DNA of 64,000 bases, from contig JAHLWP010000013.1 of assembly GCA_019057865.1 (NCBI GenBank), forward strand, positions 1-64,000, given 5' to 3'. The notes beneath the pieces were generated by a model, which was not told the origin of the DNA, made no database searches, and saw only the letters and a list, made by a program, of their open reading frames with translations. Of this stretch, positions 37,300 to 45,664 are shown piece after piece; the first letter of the stretch is position 1, and each line of letters starts with the position of its first letter. The translations under genes and the position numbers were made by a program. Source of the stretch: Promethearchaeota archaeon (GTDB lineage Archaea > Asgardarchaeota > Lokiarchaeia > Sigyniarchaeales > SOKP01).

Positions 37300-39579
37300 A
37301 TGAATAGGCTTAGATTGAATCAAATACTTTTTAAGGTCAAATCCAGAAAGAATTTATTTATTTTCATTCTTTCTTTAATATCTTTAGGAATTATCCTTCT
37401 TAAGTTAGTTAATATTGATGAAATTATTGGAATATCGGATATGTTCCTGTTGGGTTTCATTTATCAAATAGCAATTGCTTTTAGTACAATTTTTACCATA
37501 CTATTCTTACCTACTTATCCCATTTTTTTTATTTTTTTTAAAGAAAAATCTTTTAATTTTTTAGAGAAACTGAGTTTGACTATTATTATTAATTCAGTTT
37601 TCTATATCTTTACAGGATATATTGGTTATTGGTTTGGAGTTCCTTTAACCGGGACTTTTTTCTTTTGTGCAATAATTATTTTATTCTTTCCAATAATATT
37701 TTATATTATTTACTCTGAATTTAAAAATGGGCCATATAAATTTCTTAGAAGTGAAATATCGTCAATACAAAGTGATCGAAATTTAATTAATTTTTCTTTA
37801 TTTAACTACTTTAAAAAGCTAATTTCTGTTAATGCCCTTTTATTGATAGTTTTTATATTCTTAATCTGCATCTCATATATTGTTAAAGTTAGCTATTTTG
37901 GAGGGACAGATCCATGGCTCCATGTTCTTAATAGTAGAATAATAACTGACATTAATTATTTACCTTTAGAAGGATATCATGGAACTATGGGTTTAAATAT
38001 ATTTGGAGCTGTGATTTATTTTTTTTCGGGAATAAATCATTTGCTAATTCCAAGATATTTTGTTTTTTATACATTTTTTGTATCCGCCTTAATATTTTAT
38101 AATATTCTCATGAGAATCTTCAGAAATAGAAACTTAGCAATTTTTGGTGTATTTATATTAGAATTCTCTTCATTAGGTTTTTCTACTATGATGCTTCAAT
38201 ATTGGCCATCCGGCTCAGCTCTGATCAAATGCCTAGCAATTTTCTTTCTTCTATATGTAAGATTGCAGGATTTTATTCAACCCGAACGACCCTCTAAAAA
38301 CCTTATTTTAAAAGATATATTTTTATTTTACATTCTAATAATCTTAATTTTTATTAGTGCTGTTCTTACGCATGTTGTTACATCTATGGTTTTATTAATT
38401 TCCTTTTTATGGTTATATTTTGTATATTTTATAAAAGATTATAGACGGGGAGTTGATTTTATATTTCTATGTGGATTAATTGGTATATTTTTAATTTTAA
38501 ACTTATTTGGTATAGGCTCTGGTCATTATTGGTTTTTTATTCCATTTGATTTTCCAATTCAGCTACTTATTTTAGGCGCAATCATGGGAGGAATAATAGG
38601 AATATTTTTTTTATGGAGGGTACAAAAATCAATTATTTTCACAAAAGGAAGGTATAAATTAATAATAACAGGGAAAAGAAGTAGATATTATAAGAAAATA
38701 GAAGACAAAATAATAATTCCACTAATATTTAGTATAACTATCTCGTTTACTCTTCTTTTTTTAATAGCAAACCTCTTTTGGTTTAATTTTCATATAGTGA
38801 ATATCTTTTATGTTGCTGAAATCCTAATTATTAGTTCTTTTGCAATCTGGGGTTTTGTATTATATCAAAAAAAACCAAAAGGAAAGCCATTGTTTTTATG
38901 GTCTATAGGTCTTTTGGTTCTTTTAGCCGCGGGTTTTATTTTTAATATCTTATTTTTAAGCAATATGATTTGGCAGAGAATTTTATATTTAATTCCTCCT
39001 GCTATTGTGATTGGATTTGTGTCATATATTTATAAACTAATTAAGATTGGTTCCATAAGAGCAATAAAATTGAAAATATTAATTTTATTTTTAGTATCCT
39101 TTTCATTATTTTCCACTTGTTTTTATGATTCTATTGCGTTTGAAGTTTTCAATTTAAAGAGAAGAGATGTATCTAATATCAGATGGTACTCTCGTTATAC
39201 TTCTAATAGAAATGTAATTATTTCAGAATTCGGTTGGAGTTATATTTTTAAATATTATGATTATCCATTTGACAATAGAAGTGAAGCTCTTCTTTATAAT
39301 GAAACAGATTATTTCTTGAAATATGATATTGATTTATTTCCCCCAGAAAACCATTTTGATGAAAATGGAACAAATATTTTACAAGAAATAAAGAGAGAGT
39401 ATAACACGGATGTTTATATAATATTTGATGGGGTTTATATAATTAATAAAGATTTTGAGTTGTTTGGGCAGTTGACGGAGGAAGAAGAAGAAATATATTA
39501 TACTCTGGATTATTTAAATAAGATTTGTTCTTCAATGACTGAGAATGGAGAGGAAACACCTACATTTTGGGTTATTTAA
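37300..39579 (+). CDS. Large multi-pass membrane protein, probable GT-C type glycosyltransferase
   Basis: A 759-residue protein with about 14 hydrophobic segments and a soluble C-terminal tail of roughly 140 residues. VSYFGGTDPWLHVLNSRIIT resembles the first external loop of STT3/AglB-type enzymes, where D-x-W/Y-x-H or a DxD motif coordinates metal. EGYHGTMGLNIFGAVIYFFS is the next conserved stretch. The tail (SNRNVIISEFGWSYIFKYYD, then REYNTDVYIIFDGVYI) resembles that of the other two large membrane proteins here. It could be the oligosaccharyl or polysaccharide transferase for the locus, although no WWDYG motif typical of AglB was found. The last eight bases overlap the convergent UPF0280 gene. 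This is the right-hand end of the glycan locus. Confidence 0.6.
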   Translation: MNRLRLNQILFKVKSRKNLFIFILSLISLGIILLKLVNIDEIIGISDMFLLGFIYQIAIAFSTIFTILFLPTYPIFFIFFKEKSFNFLEKLSLTIIINSVFYIFTGYIGYWFGVPLTGTFFFCAIIILFFPIIFYIIYSEFKNGPYKFLRSEISSIQSDRNLINFSLFNYFKKLISVNALLLIVFIFLICISYIVKVSYFGGTDPWLHVLNSRIITDINYLPLEGYHGTMGLNIFGAVIYFFSGINHLLIPRYFVFYTFFVSALIFYNILMRIFRNRNLAIFGVFILEFSSLGFSTMMLQYWPSGSALIKCLAIFFLLYVRLQDFIQPERPSKNLILKDIFLFYILIILIFISAVLTHVVTSMVLLISFLWLYFVYFIKDYRRGVDFIFLCGLIGIFLILNLFGIGSGHYWFFIPFDFPIQLLILGAIMGGIIGIFFLWRVQKSIIFTKGRYKLIITGKRSRYYKKIEDKIIIPLIFSITISFTLLFLIANLFWFNFHIVNIFYVAEILIISSFAIWGFVLYQKKPKGKPLFLWSIGLLVLLAAGFIFNILFLSNMIWQRILYLIPPAIVIGFVSYIYKLIKIGSIRAIKLKILILFLVSFSLFSTCFYDSIAFEVFNLKRRDVSNIRWYSRYTSNRNVIISEFGWSYIFKYYDYPFDNRSEALLYNETDYFLKYDIDLFPPENHFDENGTNILQEIKREYNTDVYIIFDGVYIINKDFELFGQLTEEEEEIYYTLDYLNKICSSMTENGEETPTFWVI

Positions 39580-40360
39580 TAAACTCAAAATCATTTGGAA
39601 AATAATCTTCAATTTTTTCTTTCAATATTTTTGTTGTGTTACCTTCAATTTTTATTAATTGAGGGATTTTTCCTATTTGCCCAATTTTACCTTTCCTGTA
39701 AATAAAGGCGCCAAATAAACCATCAACATCATTAACAGCATCTAAGCCTTTCTTTATAGATCCTTCAATATCGTTTCCCTTCACTAAATTTCCGATCGCT
39801 GTAGCAGCTCCATCTGCTAAAGTGGCATTTTCTGCAAAAATTGTAACTACATCTGCTTGACCAAGACTAATTGCATGACCTATTGTTGCAGAACTTGTAG
39901 CAATTCCTATGGGGCAATCATGCTTTTTAATTAAAAATCCCAAGTTTAAATTTAATTCATTAAATCCGGCATAAAGTGCTATTTTCAAAGGTTTTTCAGA
40001 TTCAATAGCAATTTCACCACCATTTTCAACAAGTGCGATTTTAACAGGAATAAAATCATTCTCATCCTTAACTTTCATAGATTCTATCATTAGATCTGCA
40101 AAAGCTCCTGCTACTGTTGCCATAGGTCCTACATTGCAGATACCCGCTGCATTTGCCATCAGATTAATAATTTTTAAATCAGTTATAACCTTTACTGGAG
40201 AAAAAGAAATAAGAAAATCATTATTTTCTAATAAGAATTTTTCTAAATTATTTCTATGATAATAAAACGCTTCTTTTGCTCTTAATATCGCATTTTTCGA
40301 TTCTGAAATAATTGTTATATCAGACTCTTTTTCCGTAAAATGAGATCTAAATATTTTCAA
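39572..40360 (-). CDS. UPF0280 family protein (ApbE-like fold)
   Basis: A 262-residue protein of the archaeal UPF0280 family, distantly related to the flavin transferase ApbE. Characteristic pieces are NAAGICNVGPMATVAGAFAD, ENGGEIAIESEKP, GIATSSATIGHAISLGQADV and ENATLADGAATAIGN, the last two matching the ApbE-like flavin and metal site. In several archaea such genes lie near methanogenesis marker or flavoprotein genes, but the biochemical role is unsettled. Its stop codon lies inside the end of the convergent membrane-protein gene, with an eight-base overlap. It marks the return to non-glycan genes. Confidence 0.85.
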   Translation of the reverse strand: MKIFRSHFTEKESDITIISESKNAILRAKEAFYYHRNNLEKFLLENNDFLISFSPVKVITDLKIINLMANAAGICNVGPMATVAGAFADLMIESMKVKDENDFIPVKIALVENGGEIAIESEKPLKIALYAGFNELNLNLGFLIKKHDCPIGIATSSATIGHAISLGQADVVTIFAENATLADGAATAIGNLVKGNDIEGSIKKGLDAVNDVDGLFGAFIYRKGKIGQIGKIPQLIKIEGNTTKILKEKIEDYFPNDFEFIK

Positions 40361-40470
40361 TCTAATATGCTATTGAGTTTGATTAAAATCTTATTTTATA
40401 GAGCTTTATTTTTAAATAAATATAAATAAATAATTTTACATTATTTATTAAAAAACAACATCTCTTAATA

Positions 40471-40962
40471 ATGATTCAAATTAATTACGAGGAAATTATC
40501 TCTCAACTTAAATCTGATTTAAAAGCTGAATGTGCTATAGCAAATAAGTATGGAATAGTGTTAGATTCTTTAATTAAAGAATTTGCTAAAGGAAAAGTCA
40601 TTCCACAAAAAATCATTTCTTTAATTGCAAGTTCTAAAGAAATTGCTAATGAGTTAAAGTTAAACCGAATCAATTCATTTACTCTAGAAGCCCAGAAGTA
40701 TAATTATTTATTTTCTTTCAGTGAAGAATTAATTTTAATATCAAAACTAGATTTAAATGTAAATTTAGCAAAGTTTATGCCAAGTATCAGTGTATTTTTA
40801 AAAAAATTAAGTGAAAGCTCTAAAGAGAAAGAAATTAAAAAATTTACAGTTTTCGATTTTTCCAAAGAAATCTCAAAAATCGAAGAGACATTAAAAAGAG
40901 AACAAATTAAACAAGATAAATATTCAATTATTAAAGATCTAGTAAAACTTATTTCCGATTGA
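40471..40962 (+). CDS. Roadblock/LC7-like small protein upstream of a GTPase
   Basis: A 163-residue protein. Its first 110 residues fit the roadblock/LC7 pattern: a helix, ECAIANKYGIVLDS (strand-turn-strand with the G-x-x-L-D element), the helix SLIASSKEIANELK, NSFTLEAQKYNYLFSFS, ELILISKLDLNVNLAKFM and a final helix. The rest is a charged helical tail. Roadblock proteins regulate small GTPases by forming dimeric platforms, and Asgard genomes carry many next to GTPase genes. Here the longin-GTPase gene starts 40 bases downstream, so the two are probably co-expressed and interact. The match is by pattern and predicted fold order. Confidence 0.65.
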   Translation: MIQINYEEIISQLKSDLKAECAIANKYGIVLDSLIKEFAKGKVIPQKIISLIASSKEIANELKLNRINSFTLEAQKYNYLFSFSEELILISKLDLNVNLAKFMPSISVFLKKLSESSKEKEIKKFTVFDFSKEISKIEETLKREQIKQDKYSIIKDLVKLISD

Positions 40963-40991
40963 TCCTTATAAAATTATAATTTAATTATTTT

Positions 40992-40996
40992 GGTGA
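40992..40996 (+). promoter_or_regulatory. Shine-Dalgarno site for the AUU-initiated longin-GTPase gene
   Basis: GGTGA lies six bases before an ATT at 41,003. Its TGA is also an in-frame stop, so the start must be downstream. No ATG, GTG or TTG occurs in frame until 41,108, well inside the longin-like domain. The spacing matches the other three near-cognate starts in the window. Confidence 0.6.
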
Positions 40997-41002
40997 ATTG
41001 CT

Positions 41003-43147
41003 ATTTTAAGACAAGTATACATATATAAAGGTAATGAACTTTTATATTACAGACATTTTGGTAAAGCTTTAAAAGAAGAAATTTTTAATACACTTGTTTC
41101 AGAAATCATGGATGATGCTTTCGGTAGAGGAGGAAACAAGATTCAATATCATGATTATTTCAAATTTAGGGTATCTTATATAACTGAAAAGGATTTGGAA
41201 TTAATTTTTCTGTTTGTCACTGGTTTAACTGATAATTTTGACAATATAAAGAAAGAATTAATAAGATGTAAAAAAGAATTCTTAAACCTATTTGAAGATA
41301 TTTTACAACATAGATTTGATGCTAAAACCTTCGAAGTTTTTGATCCAACAATAGATTCTATTCATAGAAATTTAAGACCTAAAATTTCTCTTATTGGCTT
41401 TTCTGGGGTTGGAAAAACAACAATTACAAGATTGATAAAAGCAGAAGAAATTCCTATGCAACACATACCAACTATAACAGGAGATATCGCTACAATAAAA
41501 ATTGGCAAATTATATTTTCATCTTTGGGATTTTGCTGGACAAGAACAATTTAGTTACCTTTGGAATAATTTTATTAAAGGAAGTGACGCTGTACTATTAG
41601 TAACTGATTCTACATTAGAAAATGTAGAAAAAAGCAAATTCTTCTTAGAATTAATTAAAGAACAAGCCCCACATGCCCATACTGCTGTAATAGGAAATAA
41701 GCAGGATTTAGATGATGCTATAAATCCCTCACAAATGGAAAAAATTCTTAACTTAAAGTCATATTCCATGATTGCTAAGGATAGTAGTAATCGAGATAAA
41801 ATGATCCAAATTATAGCAGATATTTTAGATATGAGTGCTGAGATTTCACCTTTATTAAAACCACTTCTAGAAAGAGATAAATTAACAGAGGATGCCGTTA
41901 AAGCATTAGAATCTGCTGATTTCGATAAAGCAGCATTTCTATTTGAGAAAATAAGTGATCTATGTATTGATTTAGGAGATGACTCACTAGGAAGAGAATT
42001 TTTTGAAAAAGCACAAAAGATTAAATCTATGCTACAAAAGGTAGGCGCACCACAACCTACACCAGCAACACCACTAGAGACTGATACTCCTAGAAAACCA
42101 GCAATTACACCGAAGCCAGAAGCCCCCAAACCACCAATAACACCACCCCCTAAGAAGCCAGATGCACCTATACCACCAGTAATACCACCCTCTAAGAAGC
42201 CAGAAGTACCAAAACCTCCTATTACACCATCTCCTAAGAAACCAGAAGCACCTAAACCACCAATAACACCACCCCCTAAGAAGCCAGAAGTACCAAAACC
42301 TCCTATTACACCACCTCCTAAGAAGCCAGAAGTACCAAAACCTCCTATTACACCATCTCCTAAGAAGCCAGAAGTACCAAAACCTCCTATTACACCATCT
42401 CCTAAGAAACCAGAAGCACCTAAACCACCTATTACACCACCTGCTGGAATGACAGCAGAGCCTAAACCAGCATTCATTCCTCCTAAAAAGCAAAAAGCAC
42501 CTAAAATTGCACAAGAGGATATGGGTTTAAAATTAGACCCAAAAGATTTTATGATTAAACAAAGACCAAAGTCAGTAGAATTTGTACCTGAAGATGTAAA
42601 AACTAAATTAAAGACGGCTCCATATGGGCATGTTAAAAATGTAGAGCCGCCTAAGGCACCAGTATCTGTTTCACCAACTCAATTATTTAAAGAAAAACCA
42701 AAGACTAGACCAACTAGAGTTCCAAGTGCTACTGCTCCTAAAATCGCTCAAAAACCTATAAAAGTAAAAAAACCCGTAATGCCACCAGAAATTCCTAAAA
42801 CAAGTGTTCAAAAACAGACTCAAGTACCAATAATATCTAACCAGCAATTAGAACCATCAAAAATTACTAAATCAGATGTTCCCGAAACACCTCCTCAGAA
42901 AATTTTAGAAACTCCACAACTTGCTCCAATTATGGATAATAAACAAAAAGGAAACTTGAAGAAGACCTTATTAGATTTAAAGATAAAAAAGGCAAACGTT
43001 TCTAAGATATCCTTAGATTTTGAAATAAAAGAACTTACAGGAGAAATTACTGCTGATGAACTCAAGGAAAAGAAAAGCAAATTAGTTCTTTTAGAAAAGA
43101 AAATCGATGATGAAATTCAAGAATTACAAAAACTTTTAAATAATTAG
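41003..43147 (+). CDS. Longin-like / Ras-like GTPase / proline-rich repeat protein, AUU start
   Basis: About 714 residues when started at the ATT at 41,003. Residues 1-120 look like a longin or roadblock domain (ILRQVYIYKGNELLYYRHFG, then YFKFRVSYITEKDLELIFLF). The GTPase follows: GFSGVGKTT (132-140), WDFAGQEQF and IGNKQD, so G1, G3 and G4 are intact and the catalytic Gln is present. Next comes a short TPR-like helical pair (ALESADFDKAAFLFEKISDL). Then come eight 14-residue proline-lysine repeats of the type PEVPKPPITPPPKK, and finally a helical C-terminus (ADELKEKKSKLVLLEKKIDD). Proline-rich repeats could bind SH3-like or profilin-like partners. From the first ATG (41,108) the first 35 longin residues would be lost. 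Confidence 0.8.
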   Translation: MLRQVYIYKGNELLYYRHFGKALKEEIFNTLVSEIMDDAFGRGGNKIQYHDYFKFRVSYITEKDLELIFLFVTGLTDNFDNIKKELIRCKKEFLNLFEDILQHRFDAKTFEVFDPTIDSIHRNLRPKISLIGFSGVGKTTITRLIKAEEIPMQHIPTITGDIATIKIGKLYFHLWDFAGQEQFSYLWNNFIKGSDAVLLVTDSTLENVEKSKFFLELIKEQAPHAHTAVIGNKQDLDDAINPSQMEKILNLKSYSMIAKDSSNRDKMIQIIADILDMSAEISPLLKPLLERDKLTEDAVKALESADFDKAAFLFEKISDLCIDLGDDSLGREFFEKAQKIKSMLQKVGAPQPTPATPLETDTPRKPAITPKPEAPKPPITPPPKKPDAPIPPVIPPSKKPEVPKPPITPSPKKPEAPKPPITPPPKKPEVPKPPITPPPKKPEVPKPPITPSPKKPEVPKPPITPSPKKPEAPKPPITPPAGMTAEPKPAFIPPKKQKAPKIAQEDMGLKLDPKDFMIKQRPKSVEFVPEDVKTKLKTAPYGHVKNVEPPKAPVSVSPTQLFKEKPKTRPTRVPSATAPKIAQKPIKVKKPVMPPEIPKTSVQKQTQVPIISNQQLEPSKITKSDVPETPPQKILETPQLAPIMDNKQKGNLKKTLLDLKIKKANVSKISLDFEIKELTGEITADELKEKKSKLVLLEKKIDDEIQELQKLLNN
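42116..42451 (+). repeat. Eight 42-base proline-rich coding repeats
   Basis: The repeats encode the unit P-E-(V/A)-P-K-P-P-I-T-P-(P/S)-P-K-K eight times, with the second unit the most divergent and the last ending in PPAGM. Near-identical bases between units point to recent expansion by unequal crossing over or slippage. The opposite strand shows long artefactual Gly/Phe-rich open frames here. Confidence 0.9.
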
Positions 43148-43383
43148 GCCACTTCTTTATTATTTTGCTTATTAGCAACTGGATTATGGATTCCATTATT
43201 TTTCACTTCTAAGAAAGCACTAATCAAATTAATATCAAACAATCAGATTTTAAAGATAAAATTAATTAATCTTATTTCTTAATTTTATTTAAATTTAGAA
43301 TATTACTCAATAAAGTATAATTAATATTCATACTTTAGAATAATAATACTTAATAGAGAATCGATCTATTCGGAATTTTTAAC

Positions 43384-44811
43384 ATGACAATTGTTATTAT
43401 GAAGTTTGGGGGTTCCTGTTTAATTGATAGACATACTTTTAAAAAAATTCTTAAGATTACTGACATTTATAACAACTCAAAAAAAATATTTGTTGTTTCA
43501 GCATTTTCAGGGATAACCGATTTACTTCAGAAAACAGCTCAGAATTTGGAAGATCCTATAGAAGTGGATAAAAATGTAGCTTTGATCGAAAAAAAACATA
43601 TAGATATAGTTGAGCAAATATTTTCAGAAGATTCTGAACATTACATTAAAGTTAAAGAATGGATTGATGATAAATTAAGTGAGTTAGAGGATGCTTTTGC
43701 TGATATAAGAGAATTTGGTTTAGAACCTTATTATAAAGATTATGTTTTAAGCTTTGGTGAATTCTTCTCAACATATATACTCAATCAATATCTCTTAAGT
43801 AATGGGATTGATTCAGTATTCATACCAGCAAATAAAATTATTATAACAAATGATGAATTTAATAATGCCTACCCCCTATATGAATTAACAAATTCACGAA
43901 TTAAAAGGTTATTAATTCCTTTGTTAGAGAATCCGAGAAAAGATACTATTATCTGTTTAACAGGTTTTATTGGTAGAAATAAAATAGGGTATATTACAAC
44001 CTTAGGTAGAGGTGGATCAGATTATACAGCAACTATTATAGCACATTCACTTTATGAAATGGGAAACGATAAGGATATTAAAGTTATTTTATGGAAAGAT
44101 GTTGATGGTTTAATGGCAATAAACCCAAAATTTACACCCGAATCCTCACTAATTAGAAATTTAGATTACAATGAAGCAAAACATATCGCAAATTTTGGTG
44201 CTAAAATTCTCCACCCAAAATGCTTAGAAGCCATAGAAAAAAGTAAAATCCCTTTAGAAATCAGAAATTTTGATAAACCATTAGAAAAAGTTGATTTTAC
44301 TAAAATTTCTGAATACTCAGATAAAGACCAAATAAAAGGACTTTCTGCTGTGGAAGATGTTGTTGTAATAACCATTTCTTCCGGAAGTTTAGTTGATGTT
44401 CCAGGAGTTTTAGCTAAAATTTTTAAAGTAATGAGTAAAAATAATATTAGTGTATCATTAGTTGCCCAAAGTGCTTCAGAAATTAGTACTTCATTTATAG
44501 TAAAAAGAGAGGATTCAAAAAAAGCAATTGATGCTTTAAATAAATCTGAATACTTCTCAAATTTTTTTGAAATTAATTTTGAAGATGTTGCTGTTATAAA
44601 TATCACAGGTACAAAAATTTTAGAAAATATCACTAAAGCTTTAATTTTTCAAGCTTTAGATAAGAAAAATATTCATGTTAAAGCTTTAACTCAAAGTACT
44701 GAAGATTTAAGTCTTTCTATAGTTGTAGAAAAAGAAAATCTAATAGACGCGATTAATTTAATACACGATGATCTTTATGAAATTTTAGACACAACTAGAT
44801 TTGAAGATTAA
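43384..44811 (+). CDS. Aspartate kinase
   Basis: A 475-residue enzyme that phosphorylates aspartate, the first step to lysine, threonine and methionine. IVIMKFGGSCLIDRHTFKKI is the N-terminal ATP-binding motif. FVVSAFSGITDLL, SFGEFFSTYILNQYL and TTLGRGGSDYTATIIAHSLY are the conserved kinase motifs, and LWKDVDGLMAINPKF is the aspartate-site loop. The C-terminal 150 residues hold two ACT domains (VITISSGSLVDVPGVLAKIF and the later VINITGTKI region), so feedback control by lysine or threonine is likely. The gene is isolated with intergenic DNA on both sides and no Shine-Dalgarno site. Confidence 0.95.
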   Translation: MTIVIMKFGGSCLIDRHTFKKILKITDIYNNSKKIFVVSAFSGITDLLQKTAQNLEDPIEVDKNVALIEKKHIDIVEQIFSEDSEHYIKVKEWIDDKLSELEDAFADIREFGLEPYYKDYVLSFGEFFSTYILNQYLLSNGIDSVFIPANKIIITNDEFNNAYPLYELTNSRIKRLLIPLLENPRKDTIICLTGFIGRNKIGYITTLGRGGSDYTATIIAHSLYEMGNDKDIKVILWKDVDGLMAINPKFTPESSLIRNLDYNEAKHIANFGAKILHPKCLEAIEKSKIPLEIRNFDKPLEKVDFTKISEYSDKDQIKGLSAVEDVVVITISSGSLVDVPGVLAKIFKVMSKNNISVSLVAQSASEISTSFIVKREDSKKAIDALNKSEYFSNFFEINFEDVAVINITGTKILENITKALIFQALDKKNIHVKALTQSTEDLSLSIVVEKENLIDAINLIHDDLYEILDTTRFED

Positions 44812-44943
44812 TCAATGATTTTTAATTTTTTATCTAAACGTCTATATCTTAATAAATTCTATTGTAAAGAGGGATTTAATTAGATCCCGAAGTAATTTAT
44901 AGTTATTTTTAAAATTATTTTAGTAAGAAAAAGATTAAATCAA

Positions 44944-45474
44944 TTAATGAGTTCTGGAATCAATAATTCGACCAGTAAGTTCAGTAAATGCCTCATCTAC
45001 ACTTACACCTGTTTTTGCCGAAGTTTCTATATAAATACTACCCTCATTTTCGGCAAATGATCTTGCATCATTACGATCAATGACTATTCCTACATCTTCA
45101 ACCAAATCAGCTTTATTTCCAATTAATACAAAGGGGATATTCTCTCCTGCAAATTGACGGATTTCTGTGAGCCATTTTCTAGTTTCTGTATATGTTTGTT
45201 CCCTTGTTAAATCAAATACTAATAATGCCCCCGCGGCTCCTTTATAAAATGTGCTACGTATAAATTCAAACCTTTGTTGTCCACCTATATCCCAAATGCT
45301 TAATGTAGCAATTTCTCCTTGTCGAAACTCAACATCTTTAGTTAAAATATCAACACCGACAGTTAATTTATAATTTGCTTGAAACCTATTCTTTATAAAG
45401 CGCTGAACGAGTGATGTTTTACCTACAGCCGCGGCACCAGTTAATAGAACTTTTAGCTTAAAACTTGACATCAC
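44944..45474 (-). CDS. Rab/Ras-like small GTPase
   Basis: A 176-residue single-domain GTPase closely resembling eukaryotic Rab and Ras proteins. LTGAAAVGKTS is the P-loop, GVDILTKDVEF follows switch I, IWDIGGQQRFEFIRSTFYKG is G3 and switch II with the catalytic Gln, IGNKADL is G4 and IETSAKTG is G5. The YKGAAGALLVFDLT block is Rab-like. It ends at SRTH with no Cys, so no prenyl anchor, as is usual for Asgard GTPases. GTGATC on the minus strand lies just before the GTG-ATG start pair, giving a reasonable ribosome site. Such proteins are candidates for primitive membrane-trafficking or cytoskeletal signalling. Its regulators may include roadblock proteins like the one at 40,471. Confidence 0.95.
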   Translation of the reverse strand: MMSSFKLKVLLTGAAAVGKTSLVQRFIKNRFQANYKLTVGVDILTKDVEFRQGEIATLSIWDIGGQQRFEFIRSTFYKGAAGALLVFDLTREQTYTETRKWLTEIRQFAGENIPFVLIGNKADLVEDVGIVIDRNDARSFAENEGSIYIETSAKTGVSVDEAFTELTGRIIDSRTH

Positions 45475-45664
45475 TGATCACAATTATTTATATTGATATT
45501 TTTAATTTTGTATATAAATTATTATTGTAAATGATATTTAAGAATTTATTTAATTTTATTACACAAATTAAATTAAAGATTAAATAAATTAAAAATTTAA
45601 ATACTTTTACATAAAGTAAAATGGAATTCTAATCATTAAAATGAGTTAATTAGGTGATTTGATT

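Noticed and set aside
42116..42451. Regular repeats that could suggest a CRISPR array
   Set aside because: The units are contiguous, in frame, 42 bases long and have no unique spacers. They encode a proline-rich protein tail.
41554..42514. Long minus-strand open frames rich in Gly, Phe and Trp
   Set aside because: They are the antisense image of the proline-lysine repeats in the GTPase gene. The repeat removes stops in several frames and no family motif is present.
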